A DNA stretch of 10,776 nucleotides from positions 1-10,776 of the forward strand of contig JAQBNY010000175.1 of NCBI GenBank assembly GCA_028288315.1, given 5' to 3'. Below are positions 1-6,152 of this stretch, piece by piece. Under the pieces are notes generated by a model that worked only from the letters and a program-made list of their open reading frames with translations, did no database searches and was not told the origin of the DNA. The stretch is from Mucilaginibacter sp. (lineage in GTDB: Bacteria > Bacteroidota > Bacteroidia > Sphingobacteriales > Sphingobacteriaceae). Both the position numbers and the translations under genes were made by a program. Each line of letters opens with the position of its first letter. The first letter of the stretch is position 1.

Positions 1-152
1 CAACTAGTATCCATTGATTAAATTAGAAATTTCTCACACTTCGCACAAGTTCTACACTGGTAAAATGAAGTTAGTTTATAAAGCCTGAAGTATTTATAAG
101 TTCCGTACTAGTTACAACAAAATATACGTGTTTTATCAATAAAATATTTACG

Positions 153-182
153 AGTCTCCCGTATACCGGGGGACTTTTTTTA
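153..182 (+). terminator. Intrinsic terminator-like hairpin just before the first gene
   Basis: AGTCTCCCG (153-161) pairs with CGGGGGACT (167-175) over nine positions, with one U-G wobble and a five-base loop, and a run of T follows directly. This is a textbook Rho-independent terminator on the + strand. It probably ends a gene lying left of the window, since 1-152 has no open frame that I can support. The T-run ends about 11 bases before the ATG at 193, which leaves no room for a promoter between them, so transcripts of the next gene must cross this hairpin or start inside it. Confidence 0.75.
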
Positions 183-192
183 TTTTTGGCCC

Positions 193-1377
193 ATGGGAAT
201 TATCCTTTTTGACGATAACGCGCACAACACACTTCTGCCATTAACATATACCCGCCCTGTTGCCGATCTGCGAATTGGAATATTAACCATTGCAGAAAAA
301 TGGGGTAAACATTTAAATGCCGATTTTTCTTTTTATACCCAGGCTTACCTGCAAGGTAAGTTTGCTATAAACATACAAACCGATAACCTATTTATTAACG
401 GTGCTGTTTGTCCTGATGAGAGCTTACTGGAAGCTATTGATAAATTACAGACAGGTGAGGCACTAAAATATAAGGAACTACTTTTAGCCGTAAAGTTAAA
501 TGCTGCAGATGCCGCAAATTTTGATGTGCAAACGGTATTTAATCAGCTAGTTGCGTATGACCGAGTGCCGGTTATGGTACGTCATCCCGAAGATATTTTT
601 CGTAAAAACGATATAGAACTTAGAAAAGATTTTAAGCTGCTTACAAAAGGCCGTATCAGTGCGGTTTTAAGCAGCACAAATACTATTATAGGGAATGATT
701 TTTTTGCTGAAGAAGGTGTACAAGTCGAGTGTTGCAGTTTCAGCACTATTAATGGCCCTATTTATTTAGCTGCCAACACTGAGGTTTGGGAAGGTACCCA
801 TGTGCGCGGACCGTTTGCTTTGTGCGAATATTCGCAAATTAAAATGGGTACCAAAATATACGGTGCTACCACAATTGGCCCATATTGCCGTATAGGCGGC
901 GAGGTAAACAATGCAGTGGTTTGGGGATATTCATCAAAGGGCCATGAAGGCTATTTGGGTAATGCTGTAGTAGGCGAGTGGTGTAATATAGGTGCCGATA
1001 GCAACAACTCTAATCTTAAAAACAATTACTCCGAAGTGAAGCTGTGGGACTATTCAACGCAAAGTATGCGTAAAACAGGTTTGCAATTTTGCGGATTAAT
1101 AATGGCCGACCATGTTAAATGCGGTATTAACACTATGTTTAATACTGGTACTGTGGTAGGGGTAAGCGCAAATGTGTTTGGCGGGGATTACCCACCAAAT
1201 TACATCCCTGATTTTTCATGGGGAGGCGCGCATGGCTTTGACGAATATGCATTTGATAAAATGATGGAAACAGTCGATAAGGTGATAGCCCGCCGTGCGC
1301 ACCGTAAATTTGATGATGCTGAAAAAGCTATTCTTACAGAAGTTTATGAATTAACGAAAGGGTTTAGAGAGGTTTAA
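193..1377 (+). CDS. GlmU-like sugar nucleotidyltransferase/acyltransferase family protein, Bacteroidota type
   Basis: Predicted 394-residue two-part protein. The N-terminal part (about 1-150) resembles a degenerate nucleotidyltransferase fold that opens directly with ILFDD and LPLTYTRPVADLRIGIL (residues 4-31) instead of the glycine-rich GGxGTRM loop of classical GlmU. The C-terminal part (about 155-335) has the short hydrophobic/glycine periodicity of a left-handed beta-helix, with stretches such as GATTIGPYCRIGG (224-236) and VVGEWCNIGADS (259-270). Family knowledge: Bacteroidota carry this short relative annotated as a putative UDP-GlcNAc pyrophosphorylase/GlcN-1-P acetyltransferase, so a role in UDP-sugar supply for the envelope is the likely inference, but substrate and activity are not proven by sequence. 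The ATG at 193 fits the usual family N-terminus. No Shine-Dalgarno is seen. It leads a same-strand group with tpiA and prmA. Confidence 0.88.
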   Translation: MGIILFDDNAHNTLLPLTYTRPVADLRIGILTIAEKWGKHLNADFSFYTQAYLQGKFAINIQTDNLFINGAVCPDESLLEAIDKLQTGEALKYKELLLAVKLNAADAANFDVQTVFNQLVAYDRVPVMVRHPEDIFRKNDIELRKDFKLLTKGRISAVLSSTNTIIGNDFFAEEGVQVECCSFSTINGPIYLAANTEVWEGTHVRGPFALCEYSQIKMGTKIYGATTIGPYCRIGGEVNNAVVWGYSSKGHEGYLGNAVVGEWCNIGADSNNSNLKNNYSEVKLWDYSTQSMRKTGLQFCGLIMADHVKCGINTMFNTGTVVGVSANVFGGDYPPNYIPDFSWGGAHGFDEYAFDKMMETVDKVIARRAHRKFDDAEKAILTEVYELTKGFREV

Positions 1378-1380
1378 TAT

Positions 1381-1479
1381 TGTAAAGGTTGTTTTGTTGA
1401 AAATACAAATTAGTTTGCAACCTTTATAGCTTTAAAACCCTTACAACCTTTATAACTATTACAACTTTACAACAAAACA
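1381..1479. repeat. Cluster of short direct and inverted repeats ahead of tpiA
   Basis: The 104 bp gap between the GlmU-like gene and tpiA is built from variants of one motif. CAACCTTTATA occurs twice (1418-1428 and 1444-1454). TAAAGGTTG (1383-1391) can pair with 1418-1426, or, extended by one base, with 1443-1452. TGTTTTGTTG (1390-1399) is a perfect 10 bp inverted match to CAACAAAACA (1470-1479), which ends just before the tpiA ATG. The pairings are mutually exclusive in part. There is no T-run after any stem, so this is not a plain terminator. Whether it is regulatory or merely low-complexity drift cannot be decided here. Confidence 0.5.
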
Positions 1480-1481
1480 AA

Positions 1482-2246
1482 ATGAGAAAGAAAATTGTAG
1501 CCGGAAACTGGAAAATGAACCTGGATTATAACGAGGGTTTGGCCTTGTTTTCTGAAGTGATAAACATGGTAAAAGACGAAGTGACTGGTAACCAGGAAGC
1601 TGTTGTATGCAGCCCGTTTATTCACTTGCACAGCCTTGCCCAGTTAGCTAAAGGCTACAGTAAAATATCAGTAGGTGCTCAAAATGCTCACCAGGCAGAG
1701 TCTGGCGCATATACGGGTGAAGTATCTGCAAAACAAATTAAATCTGTTGGTGCCGAGTATGTTATTCTGGGCCACTCAGAGCGCCGCCAATATTTCGGCG
1801 AAAGCAATGAGCTTTTAGCTAAAAAAACTGATACTGCTTTAAAGAACGGTTTAAAACCTATCTTCTGCATAGGCGAAACCCTACAGGAACGCGAAGCTAA
1901 TCAGCATTTTGATATTATTAAAAGCCAGCTTGTTGAAGGCGTTTTCCATTTAGATGCCGAAGCTTTTGGTACTTTAGTTTTGGCTTATGAGCCGGTTTGG
2001 GCAATTGGTACAGGCGTAACGGCTTCTGCAGAACAAGCACAGGAAATTCACGCGTTTATCCGTAAAGAACTGGCTGCAAAATACGGTCAGCAAGTGGCAG
2101 ATGACACTACCATTTTATACGGTGGCAGTTGTAATCCAAAAAACGCAGCCGAACTTTTTGCTCAGGCAGATATTGATGGTGGCTTAATAGGCGGCGCATC
2201 CCTAAAATCACGCGACTTTACTGATATTGTTAAGGCGTTTAATTAG
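1482..2246 (+). CDS. tpiA: Triose-phosphate isomerase
   Basis: Cytoplasmic glycolytic enzyme interconverting dihydroxyacetone phosphate and glyceraldehyde 3-phosphate. The 254 residues match the normal bacterial length and the TIM-barrel landmarks are all present: AGNWKMN with Asn9 and the substrate-binding Lys11, GHSERR with the electrophilic His98, the AYEPVWAIGTG segment with catalytic base Glu170 and the mobile loop 6 (168-178), YGGS phosphate-binding loop (213-216) and the final GLIGGASL strand (234-241). No active-site residue is missing. The ATG at 1482 gives the expected MRKKIVAGNWK start. It lies 104 bp after the GlmU-like gene and 64 bp before prmA, all on the + strand, so co-transcription is likely though unproven. 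The gap on each side contains stem-loops that could tune expression of individual cistrons. Confidence 0.98.
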   Translation: MRKKIVAGNWKMNLDYNEGLALFSEVINMVKDEVTGNQEAVVCSPFIHLHSLAQLAKGYSKISVGAQNAHQAESGAYTGEVSAKQIKSVGAEYVILGHSERRQYFGESNELLAKKTDTALKNGLKPIFCIGETLQEREANQHFDIIKSQLVEGVFHLDAEAFGTLVLAYEPVWAIGTGVTASAEQAQEIHAFIRKELAAKYGQQVADDTTILYGGSCNPKNAAELFAQADIDGGLIGGASLKSRDFTDIVKAFN

Positions 2247-2250
2247 CATT

Positions 2251-2296
2251 TAGTAATCAGGTAGCAAGTGTTGGAATACCTGCTGCCTGACTACTA
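2251..2296 (+). other. Stable stem-loop in the tpiA-prmA gap
   Basis: TCAGGTAGCA (2257-2266) pairs with TGCTGCCTGA (2281-2290) over ten positions with one U-G wobble. After a single A/C mismatch the stem continues with GTGT/ATAC (2268-2271/2276-2279) around the tetraloop TGGA. TAGT (2251-2254) and ACTA (2293-2296) can add an outer stem across a small internal loop. No T-run follows on either strand, so termination is unlikely. It occupies most of the 64 bp gap and ends 14 bases before the prmA ATG. A processing, stability or translation-control role is inference. Confidence 0.6.
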
Positions 2297-2310
2297 CCTT
2301 AAATTTATAA

Positions 2311-3147
2311 ATGAATTATTACGAACTACTCTTCACCACTATTACTACCGAAGATTACCAGCAAGACCTGCTGATAGGCGCTTTGGGTGATATTGGTTTT
2401 GATACATTTGAAGAGGTTGACCTGGGTTTTAAAGCTTATATTCCGGTAGATGATTTTGACCAGCAAAAGCTGGATGAAGCTTTAGGAGCTTATCGCGAAA
2501 TGTTCACTTTTAGTTATGACATTACGCTTGTTCCACAGAAGAACTGGAACGAGGTATGGGAAAGCAATTTTGAGCCGATACAAATAAGCGACCAGGTTTT
2601 TGTTCGTGCAACTTTCCATGAACCTAAGCCGGAATTTCCGTATGAGATAGTTATTGATCCTAAAATGGCATTTGGTACCGGGCACCATCAAACCACTGCT
2701 ATGATGATGGCCCTTATGCTGGAGAATAATTTTACAGGCAAAAAGATATTGGATATGGGATGTGGTACTGGTATCCTGGCCATCCTTGCCGCTAAAATTG
2801 GCGGTACAGATATTACCGCAATTGATTATGATATTGTATGTTATGAAAGTACTATCGAAAATTCGGCGCTAAATAACATCACCAATATTAAAGCCCTTTG
2901 CGGATCAAAAGAAGCAATCCCTCATGAGCGGTACAATATTATATTGGCTAACATTAACCGTAATATTCTAATAGATCAGATGGAGCGTTATGCAGAGGCT
3001 CTTAAGCCCGGTGGCGAAATATACTTCAGTGGTTTTTATGAATCACCCGATCTCGATATCATTACTGACGAGGCCCGCAAGTATGGCTTAAAATATATCA
3101 CCCACAAAAAAGATAAAGAGTGGGTAGCTGCAAAGTTTATACTGTAA
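2311..3147 (+). CDS. prmA: Ribosomal protein L11 methyltransferase
   Basis: SAM-dependent enzyme that methylates ribosomal protein L11 on several amino groups. The 278 residues have the PrmA arrangement: a small N-terminal recognition domain (about 1-65, starting MNYYELLFTT), the segment WNEVWESNFEPIQI (79-92), DPKMAFGTGHHQTT (116-129), which replaces the DPGLAFGTGTHPTT of other phyla, SAM motif I KILDMGCGTGILAILAAK (145-162), the acidic end of the next strand (AIDYD, 170-174), and LANINRNIL (212-220), equivalent to the LANILA motif. It is slightly shorter than the proteobacterial enzyme, as expected for Bacteroidota. Its stop codon is part of the stem of the following terminator, so it appears to be the last cistron of the group beginning with the GlmU-like gene. 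Confidence 0.96.
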   Translation: MNYYELLFTTITTEDYQQDLLIGALGDIGFDTFEEVDLGFKAYIPVDDFDQQKLDEALGAYREMFTFSYDITLVPQKNWNEVWESNFEPIQISDQVFVRATFHEPKPEFPYEIVIDPKMAFGTGHHQTTAMMMALMLENNFTGKKILDMGCGTGILAILAAKIGGTDITAIDYDIVCYESTIENSALNNITNIKALCGSKEAIPHERYNIILANINRNILIDQMERYAEALKPGGEIYFSGFYESPDLDIITDEARKYGLKYITHKKDKEWVAAKFIL

Positions 3148-3182
3148 CAAAAAGGGGCATTATTATAATGCCCCTTTTTGTT
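3146..3182 (+). terminator. Strong intrinsic terminator after prmA
   Basis: A perfect stem with a TTA loop (3163-3165) has the GC core GGGGC/GCCCC flanked by A and T runs. It includes 15 uninterrupted pairs (3148-3162 with 3166-3180) and can reach 17 by using the last two bases of the prmA stop codon. The 3' arm ends in CCCCTTTTTGTTT. Because of the A/T flanks it could also terminate from the opposite direction, although no minus-strand gene faces it nearby. Confidence 0.93.
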
Positions 3183-3238
3183 TGTCCCAATATTTAAAAC
3201 AAAGGTAGTTGATTATGTATTTGAAATATGAAACGGTG

Positions 3239-3272
3239 TTGACAATCACTGGAAAATTCCTAATTAAATTTG
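3239..3272 (+). promoter_or_regulatory. Candidate Bacteroidota promoter for the stress protein gene
   Basis: TAAATTTG at 3265-3272 is a perfect match to the Bacteroidota -7 consensus TAnnTTTG. A TTG at 3239-3241 lies 23 bases upstream as a possible -33 element, slightly wider than the usual 17-21. The implied start would be near 3276-3280, giving a leader of about 45 bases. The position right after a strong terminator, ahead of a gene with no other visible promoter, supports it. Confidence 0.55.
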
Positions 3273-3324
3273 TCGCGCACTAACTTTTAGACCCATATGG
3301 TCAAAGAATACTAATCCTGTTTAT

Positions 3325-4179
3325 ATGAAAACCTATCTTGTACCTATTGATTTTTCTGAAGCTGCTTTTAACGCCGCCAATTTTGCTGCCAGTTTAAGCC
3401 ATCAAACTAACGTTACAGATATTATACTCATGAATGCCTATTACATATCTGAGTTAGAAACCATCCTACCCAATCCTGATATGTTAATGCTGCGCGATGA
3501 AGAGATTGAAGAGAACGCAGTATATCGAATTACACAATTAGAAAAATTGAAAACCAGGCTGCAAAAGCAGGTTAAGGAAGGTGTTAAAATACATGTGAAA
3601 TTAAACAGATCGCATTTACTGCGAGCTGTAATTGATACTGTTATTGCCAGTAATGTAGATATGGTAATGTTAGGCAGTATTGGTAACAGTACTGTACGCG
3701 AAGGTAGCATAGGAATAGGAAGCCATGTAATTAAGATATCGAAAGCAAGCCCGGTACCGGTTATGGTAATACCACCAACTTACAATTATCAAAAGATTGA
3801 AGAGGCAGTGATAGCTTGCGATTTTAAGAAAGTAAAAGAGAATGTACCCATGAGCATATTAAATAAGTTATTGGGTAACCAGCTAATTAAACTGTTAGTG
3901 CTTAATATTGATACTGAAGGCAAGCATGCCGGCGCAGATCCTGAACAATTAGCGCAAGAGACCGAATTACATAATATGTTGAAAGATTTTCGCCCTAAAT
4001 ATTATTATGTAAGCAACCCCAACATAATAACCGGAATACTTGATTTTGCTACAGAGCACAAAGCACAAATGGTTGTTGCTTTACCACATACTTATAGTTT
4101 TCTGCAATCTATTATGCACAACAGTATTTCGCAGCAGTTAGCTAAAAATTCAACTTTACCTGTACTGCTGTTAAAATAA
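3325..4179 (+). CDS. Tandem universal stress protein (UspA family)
   Basis: Cytoplasmic 284-residue protein made of two Usp (Rossmann-like) domains, about 1-150 and 158-284, a common layout in Bacteroidota. Domain 1 begins with the typical KTYLVPIDFSEAAFNAANFA (2-21) and contains MLGSIGNSTVREGSIGIGS (115-133), close to the ATP-binding G-2X-G-9X-G-S/T pattern but with the final G-S two residues late. Domain 2 keeps the fold signature VVALPHTYSFL (250-260) and HNSISQQLAKNSTLPVLLLK (265-284) but lacks the glycine loop, so it is unlikely to bind nucleotide. Such proteins are linked to stress and stationary-phase survival in general; no specific partner can be inferred. It is monocistronic by position, with a terminator on its left and 155 bp of AT-rich spacer before mpl. 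No terminator was seen after it. Confidence 0.9.
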   Translation: MKTYLVPIDFSEAAFNAANFAASLSHQTNVTDIILMNAYYISELETILPNPDMLMLRDEEIEENAVYRITQLEKLKTRLQKQVKEGVKIHVKLNRSHLLRAVIDTVIASNVDMVMLGSIGNSTVREGSIGIGSHVIKISKASPVPVMVIPPTYNYQKIEEAVIACDFKKVKENVPMSILNKLLGNQLIKLLVLNIDTEGKHAGADPEQLAQETELHNMLKDFRPKYYYVSNPNIITGILDFATEHKAQMVVALPHTYSFLQSIMHNSISQQLAKNSTLPVLLLK

Positions 4180-4208
4180 TTTATTGCAAATTAATAATTG
4201 GGTAGTTG

Positions 4209-4293
4209 TTGGTGTCGTAATGCTTTTTAATTGTCTTTTTTTAGTTAAAATAAGTTAATTATTAAGATGATTATTGGTGTTGTAACACTTTTT
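4209..4293 (+). repeat. Imperfect 20 bp direct repeat upstream of mpl
   Basis: TTGGTGTCGTAATGCTTTTT (4209-4228) recurs as TTGGTGTTGTAACACTTTTT (4274-4293), identical at 17 of 20 positions and offset by 65 bp, about six helical turns. The second copy overlaps the possible -33 region for mpl. This could be a paired regulator site or a local duplication. No known operator was recognised. Confidence 0.5.
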
Positions 4294-4301
4294 TACGTTT
4301 A
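4274..4301 (+). promoter_or_regulatory. Weak candidate promoter for mpl
   Basis: TACGTTTA (4294-4301) matches seven of eight positions of TAnnTTTG, with TTG (4274-4276) 17 bases upstream. The implied start is about 4305-4308, leaving a leader of roughly 28 bases. The region is very AT-rich, so chance matches are likely. Confidence 0.35.
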
Positions 4302-4334
4302 TTTGTCAAGCATTTGCAGCACTGAAATTTGTTA

Positions 4335-5690
4335 ATGAAAGTACATTTTATAGCGATAGGCGGAAGCGCCATGCATAACCTGGCCATCGCCCTGCATAAA
4401 AAAGGATTTGATGTTACCGGCTCAGATGATGTTCTGTTTGAACCATCGGCTTCGCGCTTGAACAAGTACGGAATTTTACCCCAACAAACAGGTTGGTATC
4501 CAGAAAAGATCACTCCCCAACTGGATGCGGTAATATTAGGCATGCATGCCCGTATTGATAATCCTGAATTGTTAAAAGCCCAGGAGTTGGGTATAAAGAT
4601 ATACTCTTATCCCGATTACATTTACGAGCAATCAAAAAACAAACAGCGTGTTGTAATAGGGGGTAGCCATGGTAAAACTACCATTACCAGCATGATATTG
4701 CATGCATTACAGGAAGCAGGTAAAGATTTTGATTATCTGGTAGGTGCACAACTTGAAGGTTTTGAAACCATGGTGAAATTAACCCATGATGCACCTGTAA
4801 TTATAATTGAGGGTGATGAATACCTGGCTTCTCCAATTGACAGGCGACCAAAGTTTCATATCTACAAGGCCGATATAAGCGTTATTAGTGGTATAGCCTG
4901 GGATCATATTAATGTTTTTCCAACGTTTGATAATTATATTGATCAGTTTAAAATATTTGCCGAAACCATACAAGCAGGTGGTAAGCTTATTTACAGCCAA
5001 ACCGATGAGGTTTTAAATACAATGGTAAGCAAGCTTAATGTACCGGTTGAAAAATTACCTTATGTTTTGCCTGAGTTTACTATTGATAATGGCACAACTT
5101 ACATAATTGCAGATGGCAAAAGCTACTCATTACAGGTGTTTGGGCAGCATAATTTACTGAACATGGAAGCTGCCCGTTTGGTATGCGAAGGCTTGGGTAT
5201 TACCAAAGCCGATTTCTACTCATACCTTACTACCTTTAAGGGTGCAGCCCGCAGGCTGGAAGTGGTTGGTAAGAATGATAACGCTACCGTTTTTAAAGAT
5301 TTTGCGCACTCACCATCAAAATTAACGGCTACTATACAGGCTGTTAAAGCACAGTTCCCTTTAAGAAAGCTAATAGCGTGTATTGAATTACATACTTTTA
5401 GCAGCCTTAACAAAGAATTTTTAGATGAGTATGCCGGTACAATGAACCAGGCCGATGAAGCCATTGTTTTTATTGACCGCAAAACGTTTGAACAAAAAAA
5501 GATAACGCCTTACCCTGCCGAAGCGGTGAAAAATGCCTTTGCAAACGATAATTTGATATTTTTTAATGATCCGGCACAACTTTTAAAATATCTGGAAGAA
5601 TTACACATTGTCAATAGTAATCTTTTGATGATGAGTTCAGGTAATTTTGGTGGCATTAATTTGATTGAATTAAAAAATAAATTACTATAA
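4335..5690 (+). CDS. mpl: UDP-N-acetylmuramate:L-alanyl-gamma-D-glutamyl-meso-diaminopimelate ligase (murein peptide recycling)
   Basis: ATP-dependent Mur-ligase-family enzyme that joins the recycled tripeptide L-Ala-D-Glu-mDAP directly to UDP-MurNAc, returning wall fragments to peptidoglycan precursor synthesis. From the ATG at 4335 the protein has 451 residues, the normal Mpl length. Visible landmarks are the N-terminal nucleotide-binding FIAIGGSAMHNLAIAL (5-20), P-loop GGSHGKTT (109-116), EGDEY (159-163), WDHINVFPT (189-197), GQHNLLNMEAA (270-280), KGAARRLE (302-309) and KDFAHSPSK (321-329), with a C-terminal SSGNFGG (434-440). MHNLA at the N-terminus is typical of Mpl rather than MurC. 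A TTG two codons upstream (4329) is possible, but the ATG gives the conserved MKVHFIAIGG start. A small HTH gene follows after 81 bp. Confidence 0.95.
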   Translation: MKVHFIAIGGSAMHNLAIALHKKGFDVTGSDDVLFEPSASRLNKYGILPQQTGWYPEKITPQLDAVILGMHARIDNPELLKAQELGIKIYSYPDYIYEQSKNKQRVVIGGSHGKTTITSMILHALQEAGKDFDYLVGAQLEGFETMVKLTHDAPVIIIEGDEYLASPIDRRPKFHIYKADISVISGIAWDHINVFPTFDNYIDQFKIFAETIQAGGKLIYSQTDEVLNTMVSKLNVPVEKLPYVLPEFTIDNGTTYIIADGKSYSLQVFGQHNLLNMEAARLVCEGLGITKADFYSYLTTFKGAARRLEVVGKNDNATVFKDFAHSPSKLTATIQAVKAQFPLRKLIACIELHTFSSLNKEFLDEYAGTMNQADEAIVFIDRKTFEQKKITPYPAEAVKNAFANDNLIFFNDPAQLLKYLEELHIVNSNLLMMSSGNFGGINLIELKNKLL

Positions 5691-5703
5691 TTATTGTTGA
5701 TAA

Positions 5704-5734
5704 TTGGTTATTATTCAAATTAACCGTAACTTTA
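5704..5734 (+). promoter_or_regulatory. Candidate promoter of the XRE gene with a possible operator
   Basis: TTG (5704-5706), a 20-base spacer and TAACTTTA (5727-5734; seven of eight positions of TAnnTTTG) form a reasonable Bacteroidota promoter, with an expected start near 5739-5741 and a leader of about 31 bases. Within the spacer, GGTTA (5706-5710) and TAACC (5721-5725) form an inverted repeat separated by ten bases, a layout that would suit a dimeric repressor. Autoregulation by the downstream XRE protein is inference. Confidence 0.45.
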
Positions 5735-5771
5735 TTAACTATTGAGAAACCTATCCTAATTGATATAATTT

Positions 5772-6116
5772 ATGAAGACACTTGGAAAAAAGATCCGGTT
5801 ATTACGCCACCAAAAAGGTTGGAGCCAGGAAGAAGTTGCTAAAAGATTAGACATTTCTATCCCCGCCTTTTCAAAAATTGAAACTGGCATAACCGATATC
5901 AATCTTTCACGTTTAGAGCAGATAGCTGCATTGTTTGAAATGTCCGTAGTACAACTACTTACTTTTAACGAAACAGAGCAGGATCAAAAAATTGCGAGCG
6001 AGTTAGAGAACGTTAACAAAAAATTAATGGATCGCGAAACTGAAGTAATTGATCTGCAGAAGAAAGTGATTGAACTTTTTGAAGAACTAAGACACAAGAA
6101 AGTAGCAACAGCTTAA
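5772..6116 (+). CDS. Small XRE-family helix-turn-helix regulator with coiled-coil tail
   Basis: A 114-residue DNA-binding protein. Residues 5-62 form an HTH_3/Cro-C1 domain: helix 1 GKKIRLLRHQKGW, recognition region SQEEVAKRLDIS (18-29), then PAFSKIETGITDINLSRLEQIAALFEMS in shorter helices to about residue 58. Residues 72-108 are charged with heptad-like Leu, Ile and Val spacing (LENVNKKL, VIDLQKKVIELFEEL), so a dimerising coiled coil is likely. There is no extra ligand-binding or protease domain, unlike phage CI-type repressors. Its targets are unknown; its closeness to mpl may be incidental. It has a candidate promoter of its own and is followed directly by a terminator shared with a convergent gene. 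Confidence 0.88.
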   Translation: MKTLGKKIRLLRHQKGWSQEEVAKRLDISIPAFSKIETGITDINLSRLEQIAALFEMSVVQLLTFNETEQDQKIASELENVNKKLMDRETEVIDLQKKVIELFEELRHKKVATA

Positions 6117-6120
6117 TATT

Positions 6121-6152
6121 TTTTAAGCCCGGAATTTATTTCGGGCTTAAAA
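6121..6152. terminator. Shared convergent terminator
   Basis: TTTTAAGCCCGGAA (6121-6134) pairs with TTTCGGGCTTAAAA (6139-6152) over 14 positions, with one G-U wobble and a TTTA loop. A and T rich ends on both arms allow it to act for the + strand XRE gene, whose stop is four bases upstream, and for the minus-strand GNAT-like gene, whose stop codon (6147-6149) lies inside the stem. The T-runs beyond the stem are short, so efficiency is uncertain in each direction. Confidence 0.8.

Noticed and set aside
1..152. Tail of an upstream gene at the left edge
   Set aside because: All three + frames meet early stops and no recognisable peptide was seen; treated as non-coding.
1427..1434. TAGCTTTA as a tpiA promoter
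   Set aside because: Seven of eight consensus positions match, but no TTG lies at a suitable distance and the region is a repeat of similar AT-rich words.
3441..3710. Minus-strand open frame inside the stress protein gene
   Set aside because: Its low-complexity Ser/Ile/Thr-rich product is the antisense translation of a conserved Usp domain.
4329..4334. TTG start for mpl two codons upstream
   Set aside because: The ATG at 4335 gives the conserved MKVHFIAIGG N-terminus.
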